A stretch of DNA of 64,000 nt from Amycolatopsis japonica (GTDB taxonomy: Bacteria; Actinomycetota; Actinomycetes; Mycobacteriales; Pseudonocardiaceae): NCBI RefSeq assembly GCF_000732925.1, contig NZ_CP008953.1, positions 7,867,001-7,931,000 on the forward strand. Reading direction: 5' to 3'. The number at the start of each line of letters is the position of its first letter. Position 1 is the stretch's first letter. Made by a program: the position numbers and the translations under genes. Below are positions 9,039 through 17,088 of the stretch, piece after piece. A model generated the notes under the pieces. It was not told the DNA's origin. It ran no database searches and saw nothing but the letters and a program-made list of their open reading frames with translations.

Positions 9039-10040
9039 GTGCCCATCAACAAACGCTGGTCGGAAGAGTCCGTTCCAGCCGGACAACGCCCGAGCTGGCC
9101 GATCCTCCTGGCGGAGCAACAGGGAATCGTCTCGAGGCGGCAATTGCACGCCTACGGTCAAACCATGTCGGACATCAGGGCGAATCTCGCGGCCGGACGC
9201 TGGCAGCGGGTTCTCCCAAGGGTTTACTCGACATTCACCGGCGATTTGTCACGCTCGGCGAAGATCCAAGCCGCGCTGCTCTACGGAGGCGGGTACGCGA
9301 TCTTGAGCCATCGAACGGCCGCCGAAGAATGGAAAATTCTCCCTGTCATCGAAGGTCCTGTCGAAATCACGGTTCCGTACACCTTCTCCGCGATCTCGCA
9401 GGCTCCCTTTGTCATCGTGCACAGGTCTCGCGCGCTGCCGCACATCGCCGCGGGAACGAATCCCCCACGAAGCAACGTGACGGACACGATCCTCGATCTG
9501 GCCACCGCCCAGCGGACCCCGCACCAGGCGACGAACACCATCGTCGACTTGCTCGGCCGGACCAGGACGTCCGTGGCCGCCATGGAGGCGTGCGTGCTGG
9601 TCCGGCCGCCGTTCCGCTATCGGCCCGCCATTCGATACGGCCTCGCACTCGTCGGTGGGGGATTGATGTCGGCTCTCGAAGTGGCATACCTGGAAAAGGT
9701 CGAGGACGAGCACGGATTACCGCGTGGAAACCGGCAGACGCCGATCGAAGTGGACGGCAAAACGCTCTGGGAGGACGTCACCTACGACGATCACGGCGCC
9801 GCGATGACGGTCCGGCTCGACGGTCGGGCGACCCATGCGATGGCAGGCATCGCATTCCGGGATCGCCGACGGGACAACGCGGCCGAACTGGCAGGACGGG
9901 CAAGACTCGTCTACGGCTGGCACGACGTCCAGACCTCGCCGTGCGAGGTGGCCGCCGAGGTCCGCACCATTCTGGTTCGCGAAGGTTGGAACCCGGCAGG
10001 GGCACGGACGACGACTTGTTCGCAGTGCGGCGAACGGTAG
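9039..10040 (+). CDS. AbiEi-like winged-helix protein (type IV antitoxin-type N-terminus)
   Basis: The protein has 333 residues when started at GTG 9039; the frame remains open upstream into the palindrome, but that part reads like translated repeat. Residues ~20-65 (ILLAEQQGIVSRRQLHAYG, then IRANLAAGRWQRVLPRVYST) match the AbiEi antitoxin N-terminal winged helix common in actinobacteria. The C-terminal half resembles the DUF559/restriction-fold half of such proteins, but I cannot identify a complete catalytic set; it ends in CSQC. No AbiEii nucleotidyltransferase toxin is adjacent, so a toxin-antitoxin role is unproven. Near-identical palindromes flank it. The start is uncertain because the only purine-rich stretch abuts the GTG. 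Confidence 0.6.
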   Translation: MPINKRWSEESVPAGQRPSWPILLAEQQGIVSRRQLHAYGQTMSDIRANLAAGRWQRVLPRVYSTFTGDLSRSAKIQAALLYGGGYAILSHRTAAEEWKILPVIEGPVEITVPYTFSAISQAPFVIVHRSRALPHIAAGTNPPRSNVTDTILDLATAQRTPHQATNTIVDLLGRTRTSVAAMEACVLVRPPFRYRPAIRYGLALVGGGLMSALEVAYLEKVEDEHGLPRGNRQTPIEVDGKTLWEDVTYDDHGAAMTVRLDGRATHAMAGIAFRDRRRDNAAELAGRARLVYGWHDVQTSPCEVAAEVRTILVREGWNPAGARTTTCSQCGER

Positions 10041-10053
10041 AACGGTCACGGTG

Positions 10054-10099
10054 GTCGTGAGTGGTAAGTGACGTTAGAACGTCACTTACCACTCACGAC
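10054..10099. repeat. Perfect palindrome, copy 2 of the GTCGTGAGTGG family
   Basis: Two 22-bp perfect arms (10054-10075, 10078-10099) flank the dinucleotide AG. The arms are identical to those of the 8889-8938 copy. It lies between the convergent stops of the AbiEi-like gene (10040) and the chitosanase (10105), where an RNA hairpin on either strand could terminate transcription. No T-tract follows. Confidence 0.95.
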
Positions 10100-10104
10100 G
10101 TCTT

Positions 10105-10770
10105 TTACCCGACCCACTTCGCCGCGAGCCCCTCCCCAACGGAAGTCGCTTTCCCGTGGTTCTCGATGGGCGAGACCTTCGAGTTCTTGAAGCAGATGTA
10201 CGTGACGCCCGAGTCGACGCCGCCGTTCTTCGGGTCCGGGTTGATGCCCAGCGCCTTCGCGGTCGCGTAGGACGCTTCGCCGATGATGTCCTTCGGGCCG
10301 GTGTCACCGATGACGGTGTAGAGCACCTTGTTGTTGTAGATCACCGCGCACGAACCGGCGCCCTTGAGACCGGCCTTCTCGAAGTTCCACGTGCTGCTGA
10401 TGCTCGGCACGACGATGTAGGGCGTCTCGTCGGCGACCAGCGCCTTGCCGTCGGAGCGCGGGTACGCGGTGCCGTCCTGGAACCACGGGTCGGTGTTCTT
10501 GTTGCACCGCGCGGTCGGCTGCCCGTCGCAGTCGACGTCCATGTCGGCCTTCCAGAACACGGCGCTTCCCGCGTCGCAGACCGCGATAGTCCGGCCGGTC
10601 TCCTCGTCGGTCTTGTACTTGCCGTTCGAGACCTGCTTGCAGCTGGTGGTCTTCGCCAGCAGCTGCTGCGCCGTCGGACCCGCCTGGATCGAAGGGGCGG
10701 CCGCGGCCGTCGCCGCGGGGGCCAGTCCGGCGGCCACCACCATCGCCGAGAACAGGAGCAGTTTCCGCAT
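10105..10770 (-). CDS. Secreted GH75-type chitosanase
   Basis: This 221-residue protein has a signal peptide (MRKLLLFSAMVVAAGLAPAA, cleavage near Ala-rich residues 22-26). The mature part contains VFWKADMDVDCDGQPTARC and a following NTDPWFQDGTAYP block, characteristic of glycoside hydrolase family 75, whose acidic residues hydrolyse chitosan. Six cysteines are spaced as in secreted enzymes. I chose ATG at 10770 over the in-frame GTG at 10779 because GGGG sits 8 bases upstream of it. A putative carbohydrate deacetylase lies upstream on the same strand, suggesting chitin/chitosan use. GH75 membership is by motif recall, not a search. Confidence 0.8.
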   Translation of the reverse strand: MRKLLLFSAMVVAAGLAPAATAAAAPSIQAGPTAQQLLAKTTSCKQVSNGKYKTDEETGRTIAVCDAGSAVFWKADMDVDCDGQPTARCNKNTDPWFQDGTAYPRSDGKALVADETPYIVVPSISSTWNFEKAGLKGAGSCAVIYNNKVLYTVIGDTGPKDIIGEASYATAKALGINPDPKNGGVDSGVTYICFKNSKVSPIENHGKATSVGEGLAAKWVG

Positions 10771-10789
10771 ACCGTGCACCCCTTAGTTA

Positions 10790-10804
10790 ATAAAGCTTCT
10801 TTAT
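10790..10804. promoter_or_regulatory. Palindrome upstream of chitosanase, candidate operator
   Basis: ATAAAG-CTT-CTTTAT forms a perfect 6-bp inverted repeat with a 3-bp centre, 20 bp upstream of the chitosanase start. The AT-rich sequence stands out in this GC-rich genome and could be an operator overlapping the promoter. The regulator is unknown. Confidence 0.4.
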
Positions 10805-10876
10805 CGAGGGTGCTCAGAATGCCTTCGCCGATCGCTCAGCTCAAGGGTTATTTTCCCACAATACAAAGAAAACCGG

Positions 10877-11533
10877 TCAAAAGCGGGCAAGCCTGGCGAC
10901 CCGCGCCATGGCCCGTCCCGCTCGGCGGTACAGGCCATCCCGGTTACCGAGCACGCCGTCGATCCATTCCTGGTCGATGTCGTGCCGGACCTCCGTGCGC
11001 GGCCGCAGCCAGCTGTCGCGCGACACCGCCCCGCCTTCGTGCGTGTAGACCCGCGTCGCGCCGGAACGCCGGAGCCTGCTGAGCACCCGCCGGTCGTAGG
11101 CGCCGAACGGCGGCGCGTACGCGCGCACGGGTTCGCCGCTCAGATCCTCGAGCAGTTTCGGCGCGATTTCGAGTTCGCGCCGGGCGTGCCTGCCGTCGAG
11201 CCGCCGCCAGTCGCGGTGCTCCCAGCCGTGCGAACCGATCGACATGCCCGCCTCGACCAGTTCACGAAGGCCGTCGGCGTCGAGGAAACCCCGCTGCCCG
11301 ATCCGGCCGGCGAGCGGGAAGAACTCGGCCGTGAGATCGCGCTCCACCAGTCTGGGGAGCGCGATCTCGACGTCCGAGACGTTGCCGTCGTCGAAGGTGA
11401 GCCCGACGTCTTCGCGTCCGGCCACCGAGTCGAGCACCCGCTCGAACTGCTCGACGGTCACCCATGTTTCGTTTTCGCCTGGATCCAGCGCGCGCACGGG
11501 TTTGCCCACGCCGCCAATCGCCAGGATCACCAT
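10877..11533 (-). CDS. Polysaccharide deacetylase (NodB domain)
   Basis: This 218-residue protein has the NodB motif 1 GLTFDDG, the metal-binding SIGSHGWEHRDW (H-x3-H type) and the PPFGAYD motif. The family is metal-dependent and removes N- or O-acetyl groups from glycans such as chitin oligomers or peptidoglycan. No signal peptide or anchor is visible, so it may act inside the cell or leave by another route. ATG at 11533 is favoured because GAGG lies 7 bases upstream; the frame extends to 11617. It lies upstream of the GH75 chitosanase on the same strand, separated by 106 bp containing the operator-like palindrome. Confidence 0.83.
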   Translation of the reverse strand: MVILAIGGVGKPVRALDPGENETWVTVEQFERVLDSVAGREDVGLTFDDGNVSDVEIALPRLVERDLTAEFFPLAGRIGQRGFLDADGLRELVEAGMSIGSHGWEHRDWRRLDGRHARRELEIAPKLLEDLSGEPVRAYAPPFGAYDRRVLSRLRRSGATRVYTHEGGAVSRDSWLRPRTEVRHDIDQEWIDGVLGNRDGLYRRAGRAMARVARLARF

Positions 11534-11624
11534 CCGCGCCTCATTCGGGACCGAGTGTGTTTCCCGATTAATCGCGTTGGCGAATGGAGTAGTTACATGA
11601 TCCCGCAAGGTGTCCACTAATGGA

Positions 11625-12470
11625 TTACTTGCGGATCTCCAGGGTGCAGCACTTCGGGCCGCCGCCGGCCTTCCGCAGCTCGGAGATGTCCAGGAAGACG
11701 ACCTCGTAGCCGCGTTCGGTCAGCCGCGCCGCCAATCCGGTCGCCTCGACCGGCAGGACGACGTTGCGACCGTCGGACACCCCGTTGAGGCCGAAGCACT
11801 CCGCGTCGGCACGGTCCGCGATTACCGCGTCGGGGAACATCCGCTCCAGCACCTTCCGCGACCCGGCCGAGAAGGCCTCCGGGTAGTAGGCGATCTGGGC
11901 GGACGTCGTGTCGGTCGCCTCGGCGAGCACGAACAGCGCGGTGTCGAGGTGGTAGTAGCTCGGGTCGATCAGCCGCAGCGAGACGACCGGGACGCCGAGG
12001 ACCTCCTGCGCTTCGGCGTGCGCGGCCGGGTCGGTGCGGAAGCCGGTGCCGGCGAGGAGAACCTTGCCGGTCCACGCGAAGTCGCCTTCGGCTTCGTTGA
12101 TCTTCTCGGGCATGGTGATGTCGCGGTAGCCGTGCTCGACGAACCAGCGGCGGAAGTGCTCGGCCTCGGCGGTGCGCTGCGGGGCGCGGAACCGCGAGCC
12201 GAGGACCCGCCCGTCGACGACGGTGCCGGAGTTCGCGGCGAACACCATGTCGGGCAGGCCGGGCTGGGCGTCGATCTCCTCGACGGTGTGGCCGAGGCGT
12301 CGGTAGGTGTCGCGGAGTTCGGTCCACTGCGCCATCGCGGCGTCGACGCTGACCGGGACCGACGGGTCCATCCACGGGTTGATGACGTAATCCACCGCGA
12401 AGTACCGCGGCGGGCACATGAGGTAGCGGCGCGTCGTGGGTACACGGGGCTGCTGCTCCAGTTCCGGCAT
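11625..12470 (-). CDS. ddaH: Dimethylargininase / amidinotransferase family enzyme
   Basis: This 281-residue amidinotransferase-fold protein shows the catalytic elements PDMVFAANSG (substrate Asp/Asn), YYHLDTALFVL (catalytic His) and a C-terminal GGGPKCCTLEIRK carrying the nucleophilic Cys. This pattern fits dimethylarginine dimethylaminohydrolase, giving citrulline and dimethylamine from methylated arginine; a related arginine or ornithine role is possible. It is divergently arranged with an Lrp/AsnC regulator, a usual pairing for amino-acid catabolism genes. ATG 12470 (MPELEQQP) is chosen because the family begins shortly before TTRRYLMCPPRYF; the ribosome site is weak. An iron-box-like sequence overlaps the region just upstream. 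Confidence 0.82.
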   Translation of the reverse strand: MPELEQQPRVPTTRRYLMCPPRYFAVDYVINPWMDPSVPVSVDAAMAQWTELRDTYRRLGHTVEEIDAQPGLPDMVFAANSGTVVDGRVLGSRFRAPQRTAEAEHFRRWFVEHGYRDITMPEKINEAEGDFAWTGKVLLAGTGFRTDPAAHAEAQEVLGVPVVSLRLIDPSYYHLDTALFVLAEATDTTSAQIAYYPEAFSAGSRKVLERMFPDAVIADRADAECFGLNGVSDGRNVVLPVEATGLAARLTERGYEVVFLDISELRKAGGGPKCCTLEIRK

Positions 12471-12475
12471 ACCCG

Positions 12476-12494
12476 AAGGGTAAGGCTCACCTAA
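12476..12494. promoter_or_regulatory. Candidate IdeR/DtxR-type iron box
   Basis: Read on the minus strand, TTAGGTGAGCCTTACCCTT matches the recalled 19-bp IdeR/DmdR consensus (TTAGGTTAGCCTAACCTAA) at 14 positions. It ends 6 bp upstream of the dimethylargininase start and lies 50 bp before the Lrp gene. The last three positions are mismatched, so this is a moderate candidate. Confidence 0.35.
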
Positions 12495-12544
12495 TTCCGC
12501 AATCAATCGCTGTTCGCTGCGCATATACCTGCTAAACATTGCGT

Positions 12545-12991
12545 GTGAACACCATCGACCAGCGAATCGTTTCATGCCTGATGGCCAATGCGAGGTCCAG
12601 CTACGCCGACATCGGCAAAGTCGTCGGCCTGTCCGCGCCCGCGGTGAAACGACGGGTCGACAGACTGCTCGAAACCGGGGTCCTGCGCGGGTTCACCGCG
12701 GTCGTGGACCCCGAGGCGCTGGGCTGGGGCACCGAGGCCTTCGTCGAGATGACCTGCAACGGCAACATCACCCCGGCCCGGATCCGGGCCCGGCTGGAAC
12801 CGTTGCCCGAGGTCGTCGCGGCCTACACGGTGTCCGGCGCGGCCGATGCGATCGTCCATCTGCGCGCTTCGGACATCCACCACCTGGAGACCGCGCTGGA
12901 ACGGCTGCGCGGACTGGAGATCGTCGACCGCACGGTGTCCACCGTCGTCCTGTCCCGGCTACTGGAGCGCCCGCCGACGCCCGAAGCGTGA
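12545..12991 (+). CDS. Lrp/AsnC family transcriptional regulator
   Basis: The 148-residue protein starts at GTG 12545 (VNTIDQRIV; an in-frame TTG lies two codons upstream). The N-terminal winged helix spans about residues 3-60 (YADIGKVVGLSAPAVKRRVDRLLETG), followed by an effector-binding RAM/AsnC domain (about 65-145). Such proteins are octameric regulators sensing amino acids. The divergent arrangement with the dimethylargininase gene, with only ~70 bp between starts, suggests control of that gene and of itself. Confidence 0.9.
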   Translation: MNTIDQRIVSCLMANARSSYADIGKVVGLSAPAVKRRVDRLLETGVLRGFTAVVDPEALGWGTEAFVEMTCNGNITPARIRARLEPLPEVVAAYTVSGAADAIVHLRASDIHHLETALERLRGLEIVDRTVSTVVLSRLLERPPTPEA

Positions 12992-13004
12992 CACCCTCGA
13001 CCGC

Positions 13005-13757
13005 GTGACCGATCAGATCCACTCCAGCCATGACGGCGGCGTCGCCGTGCTCACCATCGACGCGCCCGCGACCCGCAACGCACTGACCCTCGACCTGTCC
13101 GCCCAGCTGGCCGAGGCTGTCTCACGCGCCGAAGCCGACGAGAGCGTCCACGCCTTGGTCGTCACCGGCGCGCCGCCGGCGTTCTGCGCGGGCGCCGACC
13201 TGGACACGCTCGCCAGCGCCCGGGAGGACGGGCTCCGCGCGATCTATGACGGTTTCCTCTCGGTGGCGCGGTGTTCCCTGCCGACGATCGCCGCCGTCGG
13301 CGGGGCGGCCGTGGGCGCCGGACTGAACCTCGCGCTCGCCGCGGACGTCCGCATCGTGGGACCGAAGGCGAAGTTCGTGGCCAGATTTCTCGATCTCGGC
13401 ATCCATCCCGGCGGCGGGATGACGTGGATGATCCAGCGGCTCGTCGGCCCGCAGAAGGCCACGGCGATGACACTCTTCGGTGAGGTCGTCGGCGCCGAAG
13501 CCGCTGTCGAATGCGGGCTCGCGCTCCGGCTCGTCGAAGGAGATCTGGTCGAGGCCGCCCGTGAACTGGCGAAACCCGCCGTCGACGCTCCGCGAGACGT
13601 CCTTCTGGCGACGAAGCGCACGCTTCGTCACACCTCCGCACTGACCGACCATTCGGCCGCCGTCGACGCCGAGATCGAGCCTCAGGTGGCGTCACTCACC
13701 GCACCCGCGTTCACCGAAAGGCTCGCCAGGCTGCGGGCGTCGATGACCGGCCGCTGA
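13005..13757 (+). CDS. Enoyl-CoA hydratase/isomerase (crotonase) family protein
   Basis: This 250-residue crotonase-fold protein has the oxyanion-hole segments CAGADLDTLA and VGGAAVGAGLNLALAADVRIV. The second glutamate of classical enoyl-CoA hydratases is not evident at the usual place (HPGGGMTWMIQRLVG), so isomerase or another acyl-CoA chemistry is possible. It starts at GTG 13005, 13 bp after the Lrp gene and on the same strand, so the two are probably co-transcribed. The substrate is unknown. Confidence 0.83.
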   Translation: MTDQIHSSHDGGVAVLTIDAPATRNALTLDLSAQLAEAVSRAEADESVHALVVTGAPPAFCAGADLDTLASAREDGLRAIYDGFLSVARCSLPTIAAVGGAAVGAGLNLALAADVRIVGPKAKFVARFLDLGIHPGGGMTWMIQRLVGPQKATAMTLFGEVVGAEAAVECGLALRLVEGDLVEAARELAKPAVDAPRDVLLATKRTLRHTSALTDHSAAVDAEIEPQVASLTAPAFTERLARLRASMTGR

Positions 13758-13796
13758 CCGTTCCCCGACCGGACTTCACTACGCTGGAAGGAGATA

Positions 13797-13950
13797 CGGC
13801 TCACAATCGAGCCGCATCGCCGACCGTTACCATCGGTAACAGATAAACCGGATAACCCCCGCTCAGCGACGAGCTCAGGACACTCGAGAAGTAGGTCCGG
13901 CCCGTTTTTACGGCAACCTGGGAAGTGTCCCGAGGACTAACCTCGGGACA
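13797..13950. promoter_or_regulatory. Three inverted repeats in the korAB upstream region
   Basis: The 290 bp between the crotonase and korA contain three small perfect inverted repeats. They are CGGCTC/GAGCCG (13797-13802/13809-13814), GTTACC-ATC-GGTAAC (13826-13840) and TGTCCCGAGG-ACTAA-CCTCGGGACA (13926-13950). The first may terminate the crotonase transcript, the second looks like an operator, and the third would form a stable hairpin about 100 nt before the korA start codon. Roles are inferred only. Confidence 0.4.
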
Positions 13951-14047
13951 TGGCACCTGTGACCTGGCCGACATCGCCGGGCGAGGCACGCCGATCTCCG
14001 GCACGGCCGGGGACGACGCACGTCGGGAGAGAGGGAATCCCTGTCCT

Positions 14048-15955
14048 ATGAGCACGAGTGCGAACGGCAACGGCTCCTTGTCGGCCGTCAGGCCCACCGA
14101 GGTCGCCAAGCTGGACCGGGTGGTCATCCGGTTCGCCGGCGACTCCGGTGACGGCATGCAGCTGACGGGCGACAGGTTCACCTCGGAAGCGGCCGCCTTC
14201 GGCAACGACCTGTCGACCATGCCGAACTTCCCCGCGGAGATCCGCGCACCACAGGGCACCATCCCGGGCGTCTCGAGCTTCCAGGTGCACTTCGCCGACT
14301 ACGACATCCTGACCCCGGGCGACCGGCCGGACGTCCTCGTCGCGATGAACCCCGCCGCCTTGAAGGCGAACCTCGCCGACGTCCCGGCCGGTGGGACGAT
14401 CATCCTCAACACCGACGAGTTCTCGAAGCGGAACCTGGTCAAGGTCGGCTTCGAGAACGACCCCCTCGACGACGACACCCTTTCGGCCTATCAAGTCCAC
14501 CGGGTCGCCATGTCGACGTTGACCAGGGGCGCGCTCGAAGAAACCGGACTGTCCAAAAAGGACGCCGAACGCGCGAAGAACATGTTCGCGCTCGGCCTGC
14601 TCTCCTGGATGTACCACCGGCCGACCGAAGGCACGGAACGCTTCCTGCGCGAGAAGTTCGCGAAGAAGTCCGACATCGCCGAGGCCAACATCCTGGCCTT
14701 CCGCGCCGGCTGGAACTACGGCGAGACGACGGAGTCGTTCGCGACGACGTACGAGGTCGCGCCCGCGAAGCTGAACCAGGGCACGTACCGCCAGATCACC
14801 GGGAACACCGCGCTGGCGTACGGGCTGGTCGCCGCCGGGCAGCAGTCGGGCCTGCAGATCCTGCTGGGCACATACCCGATCACCCCGGCGTCGGACATCC
14901 TCCACGAGCTGTCCAAGCACAAGAACTACGGCATCCTCACCTTCCAGGCCGAGGACGAGATCGCCGGTATCGGCGCGGCGCTCGGAGCCTCCTACGGCGG
15001 TGCCCTGGGCGTCACCTCGACGTCCGGTCCCGGTGTCGCGCTGAAGTCCGAGGCCATCGGCCTCGCGGTGATGACCGAACTGCCGCTGGTCGTCGTCGAC
15101 GTCCAGCGCGGCGGCCCGTCGACCGGTCTGCCGACCAAGACCGAACAGGCCGACCTGCTGCAGGCGATGTTCGGCCGCAACGGCGAATCGCCGGTGCCGA
15201 TCGTCGCGCCGCTGTCCCCCGCGGACTGCTTCGACGCGGCGCTGGAGGCCACCCGGATCGCGCTCAAGTACCGCACGCCGGTGTTCCTGCTGTCGGACGG
15301 CGCGATCGCGAACGGCTCCGAGCCGTGGCTGATCCCGAACGTCGAGGATCTGCCGGATCTGCGCGTGGAATTCGCCACCGAGCCGAATGCCGAGGACGGT
15401 TCCGGGGAATTCTGGCCGTATGTACGCGACCCCGAGACCCTCGCCCGCGAGTGGGCGCTGCCGGGCGCCGCCGGGCTGCAGCATCGCATCGGCGGGCTGG
15501 AGAAGGCCGACAAGACCGGCCACATCTCCTACGACCCGGACAACCACGACAAGATGGTCCGGCTGCGCCAGGCCAAGATCGACGGCGTCGACGTCCCCGA
15601 CCTCGTCGTCGACGATCCGAGCGGCGGCAAGGCACGGGTGCTGGCGCTCGGCTGGGGCTCGTCCTACGGACCGATCGGCGCCGCGTGCCGCCGCGTCCGC
15701 AAGGACGGCATGCCGATCGCGCAGGCGCATCTGCGCCACCTCAACCCGTTCCCCGGCAACCTCGGCGACGTACTCCGTTCGTACGACACCGTCGTCGTCC
15801 CGGAAATGAACCTCGGCCAGCTTTCGATGCTCTTGAGGGCCAAGTATCTCGTCGACGTGAAGTCGTACACGAAGGTCGCCGGGCTGCCCTTCAAGGCCGA
15901 AGAGCTGCAAGGCGTCTTCACGGAGATCATCACCAGTACGGAGGGGGCGAAGTGA
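14048..15955 (+). CDS. korA: 2-oxoacid:ferredoxin oxidoreductase, fused gamma-alpha subunit
   Basis: The protein has 635 residues. The first ~200 form the gamma domain (RFAGDSGDGMQLTGDRF), and the rest is the alpha pyrimidine-binding domain (LLGTYPITPASDILHELSK; VTSTSGPGVALKSEAIGLA). With KorB it makes the oxygen-tolerant actinobacterial KOR that oxidises 2-oxoglutarate (or a related 2-oxoacid) with CoA to succinyl-CoA and reduced ferredoxin. ATG 14048 (MSTSANGNGS) is chosen over upstream in-frame starts because they lie in the structured leader; a GAGAGAGG stretch is ~14 bp upstream. It overlaps korB by 4 bp (GTGA). Confidence 0.93.
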   Translation: MSTSANGNGSLSAVRPTEVAKLDRVVIRFAGDSGDGMQLTGDRFTSEAAAFGNDLSTMPNFPAEIRAPQGTIPGVSSFQVHFADYDILTPGDRPDVLVAMNPAALKANLADVPAGGTIILNTDEFSKRNLVKVGFENDPLDDDTLSAYQVHRVAMSTLTRGALEETGLSKKDAERAKNMFALGLLSWMYHRPTEGTERFLREKFAKKSDIAEANILAFRAGWNYGETTESFATTYEVAPAKLNQGTYRQITGNTALAYGLVAAGQQSGLQILLGTYPITPASDILHELSKHKNYGILTFQAEDEIAGIGAALGASYGGALGVTSTSGPGVALKSEAIGLAVMTELPLVVVDVQRGGPSTGLPTKTEQADLLQAMFGRNGESPVPIVAPLSPADCFDAALEATRIALKYRTPVFLLSDGAIANGSEPWLIPNVEDLPDLRVEFATEPNAEDGSGEFWPYVRDPETLAREWALPGAAGLQHRIGGLEKADKTGHISYDPDNHDKMVRLRQAKIDGVDVPDLVVDDPSGGKARVLALGWGSSYGPIGAACRRVRKDGMPIAQAHLRHLNPFPGNLGDVLRSYDTVVVPEMNLGQLSMLLRAKYLVDVKSYTKVAGLPFKAEELQGVFTEIITSTEGAK

Positions 15956-17016
15956 CCGCGATCGACCTGGGGATCCCCACCCTCGGCGGCTTGGACCTTG
16001 TGCCGACCGAGACCGAACCGCAGAAGGCCAAGGACTACAAGTCGGACCAGGAGGTCCGCTGGTGTCCCGGCTGCGGTGACTACGTCGTGCTCAACGCCGT
16101 GCAGTCGTTCCTGCCGACGCTCGGCCTCAAGCGCGAGAACATCGTGTTCATCTCGGGCATCGGATGCTCGTCCCGGTTCCCGTACTACCTGAACACCTAC
16201 GGCATGCACTCGATCCACGGCCGCGCGCCGTCGATCGCGACCGGGCTCGCGACCGCGCGACCGGATCTGTCGGTGTGGGTCGTCACCGGTGACGGCGACG
16301 CGCTGTCCATCGGCGGAAACCACCTGATCCACGCGCTGCGGCGCAACGTGAACATCAAGATCCTGCTGTTCAACAACCGGATCTACGGCCTCACCAAGGG
16401 CCAGTACTCGCCGACGTCCGGGCCGGGCATGGTCACGAAGTCCACCCCGATGGGCTCGGTCGACACCCCGTTCAACCCGCTTTCGCTGGCGATCGGCGCC
16501 GAGGCGTCGTTCGTGGGCCGCGCACTCGACTCGGACCGCAAGGGCCTCACCGAGGTGCTGGAAGCCGCCGCGAAGCACCGCGGGTCCGCGCTGGTGGAGA
16601 TCTACCAGAACTGCCCGATCTTCAACGACGGCGCCTTCGACGTCCTCAAGGACAAGGACGAGGCCGCCACCCGGCTCATCCCGCTGAAGGCCGGCGAGCC
16701 GATCAAGTTCGGCCCGCAGGGCGAATACGGCGTCACGCGCGGCAACTGGGCCGGGCTGGAGGTCGGGAAGGTCGCGAACATCGGCGAGGAGAACCTCGTC
16801 GTGCACGACCCCACGATCGAGGACACGGCGTACGCGTTCGCGCTTTCGCGGATCGGCGACCAGAACCTGAACCACGTGCCGACCGGCATCCTGCGGCAGG
16901 TCGAGCGGCCGACCTACGACGACCAGGCGCGTGCCCAGGTCGCGGAGGCGCAGGCCGCCCGCAAGCCGGACCTTCAGGGCCTGCTGCGCGGCAAGGACAC
17001 CTGGACCGTCGTGTAG
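15952..17016 (+). CDS. korB: 2-oxoacid:ferredoxin oxidoreductase, beta subunit
   Basis: This 354-residue thiamine-diphosphate subunit begins at GTG 15952, overlapping the korA stop. The cluster-binding motif WCPGCGDY gives C38 and C41; C72 (IGCSS) and a later cysteine in IYQNCPIF complete a probable [4Fe-4S] set. The Mg-ThDP motif reads GDGDALSIGGNHLIHALRRN. Together with KorA it yields low-potential electrons for ferredoxin, which fits the nearby respiratory genes. The 53-bp palindrome that follows is the likely transcript end. Confidence 0.94.
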   Translation: MTAIDLGIPTLGGLDLVPTETEPQKAKDYKSDQEVRWCPGCGDYVVLNAVQSFLPTLGLKRENIVFISGIGCSSRFPYYLNTYGMHSIHGRAPSIATGLATARPDLSVWVVTGDGDALSIGGNHLIHALRRNVNIKILLFNNRIYGLTKGQYSPTSGPGMVTKSTPMGSVDTPFNPLSLAIGAEASFVGRALDSDRKGLTEVLEAAAKHRGSALVEIYQNCPIFNDGAFDVLKDKDEAATRLIPLKAGEPIKFGPQGEYGVTRGNWAGLEVGKVANIGEENLVVHDPTIEDTAYAFALSRIGDQNLNHVPTGILRQVERPTYDDQARAQVAEAQAARKPDLQGLLRGKDTWTVV

Positions 17017-17033
17017 GTCACCGCTCCTCGAAC

Positions 17034-17086
17034 GCAATGAAAGGTCCTTTCCTCGCAAATTTTGCGAGGAAAGGACCTTTCATTGC
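17034..17086. repeat. 53-bp perfect palindrome (AAAGGTCCTTT family), bidirectional terminator candidate
   Basis: Two perfect 26-bp arms (17034-17059 and 17061-17086) flank a single base. Each arm contains its own small palindrome AAAGGTCCTTT. It sits exactly between the convergent stops of korB (17016) and the sunset-domain gene (17089) and could fold into a very stable hairpin on either strand. A diverged copy of equal length lies inside nuoG at 37925-37977 (44 of 53 positions identical by my alignment). Confidence 0.95.
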
Positions 17087-17088
17087 AC

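Noticed and set aside
13801-14262. A 153-codon minus-strand frame overlapping the korA start region
   Set aside because: No recognisable domain, overlaps korA coding sequence and its structured leader, and has no convincing ribosome site.
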